DNA of 64,000 nucleotides from Tribonema minus (GCA_017506865.1 JAFCMP010000198.1:1-64000); one strand, 5' to 3'; counted from the first letter of the stretch, positions 42,701 through 57,700 are shown. The notes: generated from the letters alone by a model not told the origin. Numbers and translations are program-made.

Positions 42701-45700
42701 GCAGCCGACGCCCGCACTCCACCACCTGCAGCAGCCACAGCAACCGTAAGAACCAGTGGGCTGGGTGAGCAACAGCATATCGCAGGTACGCTAGTCACCA
42801 CGCAGACTGAATACATGTAGGTGCAGCCCAAAACCGGGCTGATGAAACAGCATGCGGTAACGCTCAAACAAGACCCACTCCTTTCAGCAGTGCAGTGCTG
42901 GGGGAATGCTGGCCCCCAGGGGCTGATGAAACAGCATACGGTAATGCTTAAAAAAGACCCAATCTCATTGGCAGTGCGGTGCTGGGAATATGCTGCAGCT
43001 GCCAGTAGACTGTGAGTTCAGCCTCCGGGCGCTGCGCGACAGATGCTCAGCAGATCACAACTGCGTACGCACCTCCCAGTAGTACGTCTTGCCCTTGTAC
43101 GGCTGCCACAAGAAGGTGATTGCGTCGACCTCTCTGTCCAGAGGCACCACCATGTTGTCCGCGTTGCAGTCCGGGGGCGCCGCGGACGACTCGCGGCTGT
43201 CACGTCTGGCGTGGACGGCAGCGATCGCTGCGCGCTGCCGCCAAAGTAGCGCCATGTACAGCGCGGGAATACCTATCGGGTAGACTAGGATCATCACTCC
43301 CGCATAGACACAGTACGCTTTGTGCGTGGAGGTGTCACAACTCAGCGAGTAGTCGGCGCGTAGGAAGCTCTCGTCGGTGCCGGGGATGTTGTCGCAGGCG
43401 AATGTCTTTTCCAGGAGTACGTGCAGAGAGGGAGAAGCAGGGGGGGGGGGGTGTAAGTATGAGTAGGGCGGATGAGTGCAGAACTCAAGAATGCGGTTCA
43501 AACACGCTCACAACATCACATGTGTTGCATATAGTGTCTTGGTCTTGCTGTACGCGTGAGGGAGCAGGCATCCTTGCGCCATGGCAAGAATGCGCGAGCT
43601 GCACTTCACACGCACATTGCAAGACAAACTATGTTGCATGGCAGTGCCAATCAGTGGAAACCCTGGCAATTTCTGCCCACTGATTGGAAACCCTGGCCAT
43701 TTCTGCCCAAGAACTATAGTACCAGTCAACTGGTGTTCTGCCATGCTCAAGTTGGCAGCCAGGACAACAACTGCCAGCATATGACGCTTTGAGAGGTAGA
43801 CGTAGCGTCACCCTTTCTCTGCAATGCGAACAGTGACAATATCTCTACAATGCGAACGATACTGCTAAGAGTACCATATGATGCCACAGAAACTGCAATC
43901 AACACGCACGCCTGTCAGCAGCAGTTTTTTGAATGGCCAAATGGGGCATCGTATGTGTTATGAAGGCGGCTACAAAGTGTAGCCAGCCCACCGTGCACCT
44001 TGCATAATGTACCTTGAATATAAACTTGGGCTTCCTTGATGGACTTGACAACCTTAGAACGCCTTGACCATACTCGCTCACATGCAGTGGTCCAGCCAGC
44101 AGCAGCGGCCGGCAGCACGGTTCGCGGTGCGACTCATGACTCACGACTCACAAACCTGGAAAACGGTCGTTGACGTCGACGAGAAGATGAGGAAAGTGAA
44201 ACCCAGGACCAGCAGGCCCACCCTCTCCACAAAGAGGTGGTACAGGTTTGCTGTGGCGCCAGTGGAGTTTGCGCTGTTGCACAGCAGACGGTACGCGACG
44301 CCCAGCACCAACAGGATCGCCAGCGGGAGCAGCGTCTCCGTCAGCAGCTTGTCGTAGAAGTTGCTGTCCCACACGCAGCCTGCTGACGCCAGGAAGCTCA
44401 GGTCGAAGTTTATGAAGCTCAACCAGCCAATGAACTGCCTGTACACGGGGGGAATCGGCACGCCTGCAAGGCAGCACAGCACAACCAGAGCGGGGATACA
44501 GACTGTGAATGCAGGCACGCAGAACAAAGAAGATGATATTCTCTAACGCATATGTACTCGTCTCAGACATTCATGGCTTGGTGGGGTTCAAGTGCAGATG
44601 AGCGCCACTATATCTCATGGCATAGTGCTACAATTTCATGTGGGTGTCAGGAGAGGTTGCGGATTGGAGTGACCTCGATGAGAAGGCCTTACACCAGATA
44701 ACGCAGTTATGTGGTTGCACTGTCAAGTAAATCTCTGCAAACACACGTGCCAATAAGCAAGAGTGATGCTACCGCCATCGCCCGTCTGAACTTTGAAATG
44801 CCTACATATCAAAGGTACTGCTGCCAGCACAGGGCTTTAAACCAAACTAGTGCTGGGCTGCTCACCCTCACCATCGGCATTTCGGTCGCAGTCAGCTTCA
44901 CACATACACACCGTTGTGACAGATGAGTACCTTATCTGGCCTGCTGGGAAAGTTCTGACATGGCGTGCTTACAGCAGGAGCAGCAGCAGCAGCCACAGCA
45001 GACCACTGATGAAAACGAGTCGAAAGTTCATAGAGCTCTGGGTGACAATGGATGGTTAGCTGTCAACGCCTTGCACCAATGACCATGGTCGTCGTCAATC
45101 GCCGATGAATCGGCCAGGATCAAACAATGCCGCCAACAATCACTGATCCTAAAGATGCAGCCTGAGTGGCGCTGAGATCCCAAAGCTCCCACCCGCAAGA
45201 ACAGGGAGGACTGGCTTATTGTGACAATTGGAGTTGCTGAATGAGCCTTGAAGGTGGGATCCATTGAGTTGTCGATGCGGATGTCTAATGTCACCGTTAC
45301 GGCAGCAATATGGCTTCGGCACCAGTGTTGAAATTATTGCCCCTACAGCTCGCAAGCTTCTCCATAATGTTTTTTTGTGTGTAGCAGAAGTCACTCCAAA
45401 CTTCAGGCCTTCATGGTCAGGCGAGCCCAAACAGGGTATGGTCACAGAAACTGAGCATTCGTGTACAAGCGGATGTCTTATTCAGGGCGGCACGTTCCAT
45501 GCCAAGGAACTGCTGCACAAATTCCACGCTGACCACAAACAAACACACGCACTACACCACACACCACACTCCGCGCAAACTTCAACCGTCACATTGCCGC
45601 CGCCAAGCACGCATGCTACCGTAGTGACTGGATGACAGCACCAGGACTCGGTTTCATGGCAGTTAACAATTGTCGTGATGTGCACCCCAGAAGGGCAAGG

Positions 45701-48700
45701 CTACACTGCTAAGTGTGCACAAGCTCTTAACTCGGTGACAACGCAGCTTCTGGCTCCGTGACGAAGCAGAATCGCCACGCAATCGCGCGCTGAGTGCTGC
45801 CTAGGGGCCAGCAATGAAGAGGACTCACCGGTGATGCTGAGGAATTGCGTCAGCATCTGGAACACGACGACGGGGATACGCAGCGCGCGCAGCACCTGGG
45901 TGCCGTATGTGGCGAGCTGTTCAGAGGGCAGCAGGAGAGGTGCAAGCACGTGAAGTATCACACATGACACAGAGGATCATGGTCACAATCTGAGGATATG
46001 AACTATCATGCTGAATCGCACGAGGACGTCGGACGTTGCACACGTGCTGTAACAGCTGCTTTGTACTGTGCGACACGAAGAGGGAGGTGCATGGGCGTAG
46101 GCAGCACCTGCACATTGTAACCGGCCAGCCGCATGAGGGGCGCACCACAAGGTAGAGCGCATTGGTACGACACACGCAACTCACTCACGACCTGACAGTG
46201 CTTCTGATGCAACGATCGCTGGCATGATGACGGTGAAGTGTGCTGTTGATTGGTTGGATACAGCGACCATACGCACAGTGTCTGGTAGCAGCGTGTGGGG
46301 TCTGCAGGGCCCGCAGGCATGTGCTGTGGCACTGGCACATATGGCCTGATTGTGGACGCCACAGTAGGTGTGCTAGATGAAACGAGCAAGCAACATTGGG
46401 TTATCGCTGCATGCACCAGCAGCAGCAGCACCAGCAGCGGCAGCAGCTGCAGCAGCGGCAGCAGCAGCAGCAGCAGCAGCGGGTGCTCAGCAGCAAACGC
46501 GAAGCAGCAGGTGCTCAGCAGCAGCAGCAGCAGCAGCAGCAGCTCAGCAGCGGCAGCAGCAGCGCAGGCGCAGCAGCAGCAGCGCTTACCTTCATGACGG
46601 CGACCCGCATGCCATCCCGAAAGCGGATTGCGCGACTGGACGGCGCGTTGGCGTCGCGTTTGGCTGTCCAATGGATGGCCCCCGAAGCGTCTTTACCCCA
46701 TACGCCATCTGTTGTGACGAACACGCACAGAAGAGCTATGACGCCAAACCCGAGCAGGGCTACAACCAGGCCGAAGGCGGCGGTTGCATTTGGGCTGCAC
46801 TTGTAGCAGGTGCGGTCCAGGAAGGATGACCAGCCGTCTTGGCACACGGCACAGTCTGAGGCGGAGGAGCAGAGGAGGCGATTTAACATGGGCTGCAAGC
46901 ACCGCCCTACACACCTACAGAAGGCTGGTTATATGCATGATGAGCACAGTATCACCCTGTGCGTTGAACGCCAGAGGGAGTATCCAGAAGCCTCTGCAAG
47001 CACATGCCTGCAAGATGTTGAGGGTGCCACTGGTAAAAAGCACCAGGCAATAAGCACGCAAATAAAAACACCAGGCAATAAGCACGCAAATGGCAGGCAA
47101 AACATATGCTTGAAGTATCAAGCAAGTGCTGCTGCACGTGCGCGCCCCATCAGTGGCCATGGCTGTCCCTGGCAACAGCGCAGTCTGAGAAGACAGGAGG
47201 ACATAAGTTACCATGAAGGATGGCTATTGTAGTTTGAATGATGTATGCACCAGCAAGGAAGAAGCCATGACATGATAAAGAAGAACATTGAAATGACAGA
47301 GTACTTTGGCAGCATCAACGAGGCCCAGCCTGGGTTGAGCATCCTAGCTTTGCATGGCAAGCAGAATAATTGGTATCATGCGTAGCCTGCCTGATCTGCT
47401 GGACATGCCTCGCGCCTGCTGCGTAGCAAAGCCAAAGCGAACCTCACCACGTGCGAGGTGTCTCAATCGCAACTAAGCGCGACGCACTTCCAACTCAAGC
47501 ACTCCTCAAGTGCCTGATGCCACTACCCGCAGCAAACGCAAACGAGGCCACACTCAGTCTCTTAGAGCAATAAAAGGCTGTCAAATTGTACAGTGCATTT
47601 GAAGCCCTGTAGCGATGTAATTTGCTGGCGTGCAGAGGGTCAAACTGGGTACTTCCTCCCGTCTATGATACTTCATGCGCTTCAACAATTCAGCCATCTC
47701 TTGGGGGTGATGTGTTTCATATTGTGACGGAGCGTGTAGTATCTCTTTTCATTATACTTCTGAAGTAACATGACTTTGAAGGCAAAGCATCAGGGCAGGA
47801 AAACGTGACACAAGCATCGTGGGCGCAACGAAGTAAAAATTCCAGGCGTGCAGCAGACTTACAAGGGCCCTGGTAGCCTTCGGCGCAGTAGGCATCAGGG
47901 TCTGCGGGCGCCACGCTCATGTCCGCAGCTCTGCAGGCGTCCCGGTTCCAGCACTCTACGATGTCCTCTTGGCCTGCAGTCATGTTGGCGCGCCACAAGC
48001 CGGGCAGCAGCGGCAGTGTGCTGCTGGTGATGCCCGGGATCGTGCAGTCCAACAGCGTAGGGTCGCAGGGTATGCAGGCGTCTCCCTCCGTGTACGTGTT
48101 GCCCTGGCAGCAGTTCCTGCGCCGTTGATACGGCCGAGCGGTGATTTGGTGTGAGCGGTAGTCATCGGGTTTGCGAGGCAATGCCTACCTGTGGCAACGA
48201 CACTGATAACGTGTGAACGATGATCATCAGATGTAAAGGGGATGCCTACCCTGTGCCTGACCACAGTGGCTGAGCCCCATCGACGTTTGGGCCACTACTG
48301 TAACAGCCCGATGAGCCCATGTCCGGCAGGTGATCCGCTTCCTGTGAGGAGACCCTCCACGCAGCGCGATTGCTTGTGGAACATCATCCTGAAAGGCGCC
48401 GTGGACATCTGCTGAGATATCTGGCTCCAGGCGGGACATGACACACAGTCCTTGCTGCTGGAACTTGCATGCTTGGCCAGGAGACCGGAGGAGCGGTGAA
48501 AACACGTGAGAGCTGTCCAAAACTAACGTTGGTCACGCTGCGAGTGCGGCACCTGAAAGGCTTGCAAAGCACAGCAAGGTCCTTGATAAAGTCGACTCGG
48601 TCTCATTACTTGCGCTCTGTTGAGGTTCCGGCAGCGACCTGTGGTTGGCGATGGGAAAAAGGTAACTGAGAGCCTTGCGCGCTCCTTGTGCGTTTCCACA

Positions 48701-51700
48701 ACCCCACAGCCTCACCGCAGACGCTTACACCTGCCTCCAAGAGCTCACACTAAAGGCGGCAGTCAAGTGCAGCTGCAACGGTATCGGGGCTGTTGCTGCT
48801 GCTGCGCAGCAACAGCATGCAGTCGCTAGGGGATGAAGAGACTGACAACGCTGCTGTGATCGAGCTGAAGTGGGAGCAGTGGCTAGGAGGATTATCACTG
48901 CCTCTTGCACTAAAGCAACCGGTACCATGCGACGACGAAGGTCTCTAATGGCTCAGATGGTCAGGCTTCACAAGCTCGTTTAAAAGCACCTACAGGGCTT
49001 GCGACGCCTCAAACTTCAAAAGAGATTGTCGGGCTTCACAAGCTCGTTTAAATGCACCTACAGGGCTTGCGACGCCTCAAACTTCAAAAGTTGTGCGCAA
49101 AACCTTGAAGGACTAATAGTCAGCTAGTTGAATTTGGCTAGGGTTTGGTCTAGGGTCAGTAAGTGGCTTGGGCTGTCTACTGACAGGTGACTGTGGTGTG
49201 TGCAACGATGGCGCATCTTCGTGAGGGGTGGGTGCTTGAAGTCCAAAAGCTAAAATCATTATACGTCTTGGACTTATTGAACATAATTTTATCACAATTT
49301 GATTATTATCTGAATAATTTTTCAAAACAGTCTTTCAAACCGGCTTGCATTTTTTTCATTATTGCAGCTTACTTGATGTTGTAGCTTTTGTTATTCCGCG
49401 TACTGAAGTATTATATTTCGCTTTTAAGGTAAGAAGATAGAGAGTGACTGCTCAGGGGCAAAGAGCGCAAAGGGCCCACCCACCACACTGCAGGTATGCC
49501 AGGAGCGCGGCCACAGCATCTTACAAATCGTGCTGCTCACTGCACTTCCTGTACAAACATCAAGTTTGACATTGCGCTTGGGGAGGCGAGTGCATTACAG
49601 TAGGCACACATTTGCCTGAGAGGTCTGGGCCGCTAGACAGCTGCTTTGAAACATGCGGTTTGTGCACAGCGCACAAGTAGACATTCATTTCTTGTATGCG
49701 GTGTCACACTTTGAGTAACCAACACGCGTGTAGTCCAGGTACGTGCACCTTCGACCATGGTCCTTTCAAGCTAAACCTCAAGTTTCGCCGTATGCCTCCT
49801 GCATGGCCACACTGAGGCGTGACCACTGTGGCGAACTGTCACATGATCAGCACGGATTTACATGTAATTGCGCGTACGTCTATGAGGCTCAGGCCCTTGG
49901 TAGCTAACGAGGCGAACATGCGAATGTGTGTGCAAACTGACAGCATTGCGCAACGGCGAATTTGAGGTACCTGCTGTTGGCGGAGTCCATATCTGCGCAG
50001 GTTGCCCCATTGGCAGCCAGCATGTCCTTGGGCAGACCAATTGCATAGCAGCACGTGGCCTCGTTGCCCTCAAAGTATGAGCCAGTAAGGCTGAGGGCGC
50101 TGATGTTGCCGTCCTGCTGCAGTATTGCCGCGCCGGGGCCCAAAGCACTGCAATGACAGTGTGACGATGGAAGGTGTAGGAGTTGAAAATTTGTTGAAGA
50201 TTGAGTTGAAGACCGGTTCTTGTGCGACGGTGCCCAGGCGGCACTGAACGTGTCGTGTGGTATGACGCCGTTGAATGTCACGCGCTGCTTGAAAGCGGCA
50301 GTTCTCATGTTTGGTGTGACTCAGCAGTATTACACCTTCTTCTTTTTTTGTGGCGTTCACATCGCCCTTGTACATGCTCCATGCGTTGTGCTCCGATTGG
50401 TGCTGCCGAACCTCCGCCTGGGCCCGCACTAGAGATAGCCAGCTCTATGGCATTACGTTGGCGACAAAACATATGCTGGCAGACACTGCATGTTTCCGAT
50501 GCAAGCAAGACGTGTGTTGCCTGGGCATCTGCAAAAGAGGGTGATAGTGCAATGTGTGTTTTCATGCCAAAAGCACTTGCCTGTTGCGCACAAGCGTGAC
50601 AATCTCACGTACGTGAGCAACTTCATAAAAGCCATTGCCTGTTGTTGTGCACATACTCGACTATCGCACCCACTCAAGCATGCGGTATAGTGGCCGCTGT
50701 CTCTGCCTTTCTGCCTCTCATGAGCGAGGTTTCACATTCTCAGCCAAACAAGAGCACGTGCCTGTTGCGCACAAAAGTGCAGTCGCTCATGTTGAAGTTG
50801 TTGAGGTCATCAACAAAGATGGCGCCACCGTTCTTCGAGACATTATCTTCAAAGTAGAGGTTGGTGGCGTTCCCATATATGCCTGCCTCGAAGTAGATGG
50901 CACCACCTGCGCGCAAGTTCCAGCAGCGCAGAGGGTTGGTCCGCGGGCGTCATTGCACATGCCATGTCAAGTGATGCAATGGTATGAGATGAGAAGAGAA
51001 ACAGCGGGTCGCTTCCTGGTTGTGATCGTGACCCTCGGTGCATTGAATATGTGGCGTTTGCAAAAGGGACAGGAGCGCAGAGTCACCTAATGGAGCCATG
51101 CACAGTGATGTTCAGTACAGGCGGCTCTCCAATGTACTGCTGCATGTTTCATGGCACCTGCTGCTACGACTTCAAATTGCCTTGAGCCACACTCTGACAT
51201 TCACTTGGCCCGTGCTCTCTTAAGTGCTAGGACTCTTCCAATCGCCCGCATATATGTACTTTCAATAATGTATAGTCAGACGCGTCACAACAGCAGCAAC
51301 GCTAGCATGCAAGCTTGACACCACCGCTGCACGGCACTTGAGAGCTCAGGCAGTTCCTATGAAAACGCATATAGACGTTGATCAGATCCGGCAGCTGGAA
51401 GAGAGTGTTCTTGCACTCCGTATGATACTGCAGTATCGATGCACGAAATTCATGCTGGCCAAGCAGTACAGAAGGGCAATCACTGCCTGTGGGCTTACCG
51501 CCCACTGACGCTGTATTGTTGGTGAACACGCTGTTGTTGAGCTGGTTGCCATCGCCGACAGTCGTTCCAGTGAAGTACAGTGCGCCGCCTTTCTTGCCTG
51601 AAATTGCAACGGACGCAGGAGCGTGGCATAAGACCTCACGTCTGAATTGCAGCTGCGTGGTGGGCAATGTTCCAGTAAGGGGGCAGTCGCTGCTGGACAT

Positions 51701-54700
51701 CCGCAAAGCGCAACTGCTTGATGGACGGTGTCAAGAAAATCTGCACCTGTAATGGCTGGTCAAGAGGCTTTAAGCTGCAGACACACTGAGTGTGTGAGGC
51801 CTTGAAATGAGGTGACATCAATATTTGCTGGCAAGCAGCAGTGCGCAACCAGAGTGCCAGATGTATGCGGGTGGTACAGCGGCACATGGGCGGTGGCGCA
51901 GGTTTGACAGCAGAGATGCACTAAGCATGCGCTGACCGTCCCTGCTGCAATTGCTGCTACTGCTGCTGCTGTGCTGCTGCTGCTGATGCTACGCATGGTC
52001 AGTTGCTGCTGCAGATAAGTGCTTACAGCATGCAGCAGCACAGCGATAAATTATCATTGCGATTCACCAGGTCGGAGTAGCTTGCAGTTGCGCAAAGCAC
52101 AGCAGCAGCGCTACTTAGCTTTCTGTTGCCCATCTTAGTCACTCCGAGGCATGTAGATCGGCAACAGATACAGTTCATTATGACCTGCACACGCAGCACT
52201 CCTGCGTCCGCAACTTGCATGGCAACACCACTCGATCACCACTGCATACTTGTGTTGTTGAAGAACGTGCAGCCATCCACGACTATTGTCGCTCCCGGCG
52301 ACGCCCAGTAAGCCCCTCCTCTCAGCTCCGCGGAACAGCTGGTGAATGTGCAATTTGTCGCCCAGGTTTGGCTGTTGTCGCCGCCAAGGATGGCACCGCC
52401 TGGTTGTGCAGCAGGTGCATCGGAGGCAACAGAGCGATAAGACACATGAGCTGCACGCTCTGCAGACGGCTCCAGTAGCAAACGGCTCCAGTAGCAAGGC
52501 AAGTGAGTGCAGCAGCAGACCAGTGTACAGTAGTCTCGCGGTTTTATGCCGGTGGATATTGTGCATTTTCGGATATTATGCCGGGTTTTCTCAGCACATT
52601 TAAAAAAAAAAAAATCGACTATTGTGCCGATCTTTGCATATTGTGCCGGTTTTTCTGGTGGGGACCCGACGAGCACAATATCTTGAGACTATAGTACGTA
52701 ATAAGTGCCCAATGTACAGGCAGCAATCACTCATCAGATGAGCACCATGCGCTTTCAACATCATTTCACCTACGGTGGCGCGGCGATCTGAGTCAACTCA
52801 ATTCCTCTGCGCCCCCTCTCTCACACATCTGGCGTACAATTTATGGTCCTAACCCAACTTATTTGAAAGCCGGATCTGCATGCTCTTGTGCACGAGCTGT
52901 ATTTGGTTATTCACCTTGCTGCCACTCTTTCTCTATGCCTTCTCAGCTTCTACATACACAAGTCAGGCTGGAGTGATTGGCATCTCAGCCTGGCAATGCA
53001 AAACATGCGGGCATCCCAGTAGGCCTCGAGACCTGTAAGTTGGTAGGCAAGTACTTCTGAAGTATCATTAATTAATTTCCTTTTGTTTTTCGGCGTCTCC
53101 GATCACTGTGGGTAGCATGTGCATTGGCCGAACATTGACAGCAGTAATGGTCACTGGTTCTTGTCAACCTAACTCGAGCTGCCTAGCATACTATTGGTAT
53201 CCTTACAATTGATATTACATGCATCAACCCCAGCAGCTCGACTTGTTGGTTTAGCACATTTCACCGTTGGGTATATTTTAACATACGCTGCCCAAAACGT
53301 TGTCCCCCTTGTTGTGATTTTCCGCCAACAGGTTGTTGTGTCAACCGGTAGTGATCATCCTTCTACTGGTAGTGAGCATCCTCCTGCTGGGGATAATCCT
53401 CCTGCAGTAGCTAGCGCACACAAGCAGCTCAGATTGGGACAAGACTGTTCATTCACTGCCAATATCACACAAGCAAAGTAATGAACTGTGGATAGCCAAC
53501 CTCCCCACTGCAGAGCGCCCTTCACCCTGGCTGCAATTTCCAGGCCAGAGTGTTCTTGGTAGAGTCTTCATAAAGCTGGGTAGCCTTAAGGTGGGTCTGA
53601 TTGTGGGACCAGTGTGGCAGTAGCTTTGTCGGGTGTTGCGGGATGGACAATTGGCGCGTCGGCGTAGAGCGGCGAGCACGTACAACGGTACGCGTGCACG
53701 GAGCATACGAATGTTTTGCGAATAACTTTGCGCGCGAACAGATCATACGCATGTTTTACGGATGATTATTAGGCTATGCGAAACGCATCGCTTGTTGATT
53801 GAGCTATAAGCCACGGCAAGTAGACAGCAGGGTTCTGAGCCGGCTCACCAAACCGTCTCAATCGCAGCCGGTGTAGTCCACCGTCTCTAGTGACCGTCTT
53901 TGTCCAATTTTTGCAACCATGACCGGCTGTACGTATGGACTTGTATTTATAAAGGCCCAAGGGAGGCCGGGTTGCCTATGCAATCGAAAAGCTTGCGTCA
54001 ACGCAGCAGCCTAGTCTGCGCTGTGCCCTAGGAGTTTGGATACCGGCGCCGCAACACAGCCCAGCATTCGCGCTCCACGTGTGTATGCCATGACGCGCTC
54101 CGCCAACTCCCGCGCCAGCGATATGCTCAGCTCAATGTGGATCTGACGCTTAGCTAACCCGGCCTTGCGTAACACATCTGCCTTCCCCCCCCCTGAGCAC
54201 AGTGCTGAGTGCATTGCCAACTCCTTAACAAAAAGGCTTGTCTGCTTGCCCAGCCGTCCGTACGACTCCTGCACGAATGGCACAAAAGCCCAAGATGACG
54301 TCAAGGTGCCGGTGTGGTGCTTGACCTTCGCGTCCTCCCCCACCCCAGCAGCATAGCCGTCCGTGTTCGAGGCATTTGTTTTGCCTGTCAGGTACGAGCT
54401 CGCTGTGGGTGCGCGCACACTTGTGTCTAGCACTATTCCCTTGTTACGGTATGCACTGCTAAAGTGCAGACACCCTGGGTCAATGACTGTGTCCGCCCGA
54501 TACCCCGGTACCTTGAAGACGCTAGCGTCCTCATTGCGGACAATAGAGACATGGTGCTGTCTCAAGATGCGCTGTAGGCACCGCTTTTGGGCAGTGTGTG
54601 TCGCGTTGTGCCCCCGTATGTGCTGGCTGGGGCAGCTGATCGCATGCGTGGAGGTGGGGCTCACGTCACTGCACCGCCATGGGCACACCTCGCCCTGTAT

Positions 54701-57700
54701 GCCCCACCCGTCTATAAAGATCGCAACCATAATCATCGTGGCTGCTGCCATACTGGACATGGGCGCCGCACCCGGGCGGTCATTGGCAGCGGGTGGCACG
54801 CTCATCCACGCCATTGCCCCGGACGCACGCTGGCTGCGCAGCTGCGCCAGGACCCGCGCGCTAGCCTGTTGGCGGCGGCGGCTGGTGTCACGCAAGTCAC
54901 CAATAAGTGTAGCCTGCGTCGGCTTGCCCACGGCACCAGCCGAGGCAGCCTCTAGGTCCTCCACCAGGCAGTCCTCGTATTGACGTCGAAGAACATTTGA
55001 AAGGCCGGCTTGTAGTCCGTGCGTGAAGTGACCGCGCCGGCGGCGGGGCACTACCTTTCTGCAGATCTCGTCAGCATAGGCCTCCCAGTCGTCGTCGTCG
55101 TCCTCCTGCCCGCCGCTGCAGCTGCTTTCTTCCGCGCTAGTTTGTGTTTTAGCGGGCGTGGAAGAGGCAGCCGCGGCAGCGGCTTGAGGGCCAGGTACGG
55201 TCGCCGCCGCAGCGGCCGCCTCGGCGCCAGGCACAATGCCGTGGGTGTGTGGGGCTGGCTCAGTGGTCCCCGTCTCCGTGACGGCAGTTGCGGCGTAGAT
55301 CGCTTGCACCGCAGTGGGGAGCGTCGACGCTGCGGCCGTTGTATCCGCTGCCCACCGTAGCAACGATGCTGGGAGCTGCTCGGCCACAGCTGTGCGTGAT
55401 TTTTCGCCGCCATCAGCTGTCAGCGCTCGCGTAGAGCGTCGCACGGCCTCGATGATTGGCGGCAGTCCCTGGTCCTCGCGTATTGCGCATGAGTGCTGCG
55501 CGAACCAGGTGACTGCGCCGTGTTCGTCAGTGCCGAGCCTCAGGGCCCCTGCTGCCACAGTGGCATGAATTATTGCAGGCCGCAGTGTTGTGCATGCCTG
55601 GGCCGTGTATGCGGCTGGTGCCAGTAGCCCCAAAAGCGGCATGCCCAGACCGCCTCGTCGCTCCGGCAACCGTGACGCCCGCAGTGGCACTGCGATGTCC
55701 GTGAGTTCTGGCGGGCCCAAGCGCGGCAATACCAGCACGCTGCCACTGCTGGCTACCTCATTGTCACCAGCAGTGCAGGCGGCCAGCAGGTGTGACTTCA
55801 TGACTGCCGCGGTAGCGCAGCCGTGCAGGTGCAGCATGCGTTCAAGCGTCCATGCACAGAACCCGTCAAATGCGTGCAGCCATGTCTCACTCAAAGCCGT
55901 GTCAACGACCCGAGCTAAGAAGCCCATGCGCTTTGTCAGTGACCTGCGCAGAATGAATTGTGCTGCCTGTAGGTGATGCCGCGCCATCCCAGCTAGCTGC
56001 CACGACAATCGCCATGTCCCTGCGTCAACAAGATGCTTGCTCATGGCAGCATGCACATAGGCTGGGTGCCCTACCGGTACCCCGACCGACGTAAAGCCCT
56101 GACTGGATTCTGGCATGGTGGCGTCCACAAACGGTATGTCAAGGGCGCGCAGGCGTGCTCTGGCCGCTTCATCAAACACTGTGCCGCGCATGGCAATGGC
56201 CAGCGACTTGTCTGGTCGAACGCGTAGGCCCCCTGCCGCAAGCCGACGGATCACCTCTGCCACCCCAGCGGCCGCTGCATCGTCGAAGTAGGCAGCTTGC
56301 AGCACGTTGAGGTCATCCAGGAAAGCGCAGTGCGGGGCTGGCGGTTCCGCTGTGCTGTGGCCGTAGGCCGGCATACTGCCGGGCGTCGCACTCACTCCAT
56401 CAGGGTAGAAGAGTAGGAATGCCGCTGCCACTGCAAAGTACAGCGGCCCTAGAGGGTCCCCTTGCTGGCACCCTAGGTGGGAGCAGATAATGCGAGCTTC
56501 ACCGTTCACCTCCACTCGCATCTCTGGGGCAGTGTCACCACAGTATACGGACTCAAAGTGCGGGAGCAGCTCCGGACAGAAGAGCATAAGTCCCCGCACA
56601 ATGGCGGCGCGATCCACACTGTTAAATGCGTTCTCACAGTCCAGCTGGATTGTGGTGCCATACAGCTCGTGCCACACGCGCGCGCGCGCTGCCACATGCT
56701 CGACGCCAGACCGGTATCCTACGCCAAACTGCGACATGGAGGCCAGCAGCCCCGATATTTTGCCCTTGACACCCCGTGCCGCTGTGGACCCGAGGAGTCT
56801 GCGCCAGACACTGGAGCAGGCGATCGGACGCCGCTTCTGTCCTATGCCTGAGAGGGCCGCGGCGCGGAGAAGCCGTTGCGATTGCTCCGGCAGCAGTTCG
56901 GGCTCAACAAGCAGCGTCGTGAACACCTTGGCCAGGTGATGGGCGAATGCCGGTTCCATCACATCCGATTCTGAATCACCAGCTAGTCCTGGCGAGGCAC
57001 TGCCCACGGGGCGGGTGGCTGCTTTCACTGGTGCACCAGGCCCAGCGGCCATCAAGAGGTGTTCATAGCGTAGGCCGTCCAGCCCTCCTGCCTTCCCCGC
57101 CCCTGCTGCGGACAAGGTCGACAGTATGTCTGTCGCCTCCACCTCGAGGCGCCGTCCGGCTGCGCTGGCAGCATCCTCAGGCCTATCGCTGCGATCATGC
57201 GCCTGACCCGATTCGAAGACGGGACTGCCGCTGCCAGCGGGCCCGGCGGTCGTTGCCACCCCTGCGCCGTGCAAGCAGTGCCGCCGGGCGTCGCGTACCA
57301 GGCCGCGCACTTGCTCCATTGGCGTATCGACTACCCCGGGCCGGGTGCCAGTTTCAGGGTGCTTTGCTGCCAGCACCTGTGCCGTGACCTCGTCTGCTGG
57401 GGCGCATGCTTCACGCGCCTCTAGTCGTGCGGCAGCCAGGCCTACCCCCCGTCGCTTGCCTGAGAGGGCAGCGCATGCTGTTTGCTGCCTGGAGTCAGCC
57501 TCCGTCCAGTCGGCATCGAAGTTCGTTTGTGCCGACGCCGTAGCTGCGTTGTTTGGTTTGGGGGCCCGCAGCGCCGCTGCTGCTGACAGCGTCTTTCTCA
57601 GTAGCTCCGCAAAGTCGCCAGACAGCAACGCTGCCAGCCGGGCCGCAGGCGGCATACCGGTTCCCTCCGGTTGCCTACCAAAGGCCATTGCTGCTAGCAG

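Noticed and set aside
48227-48572. Cys-containing minus-strand stretch (KDCVSCPAWSQ) considered as an extra exon of the membrane gene
   Set aside because: The phase of exon 50147-49971 joins directly and sensibly to exon 48116-47863, so an exon here is not needed.
51640-51900. Minus-strand frame ending at the acceptor of exon 51597-51499, considered as extra coding
   Set aside because: Exon 52399-52250 joins in phase to 51597-51499 and gives a proper repeat motif; the stretch is intron.
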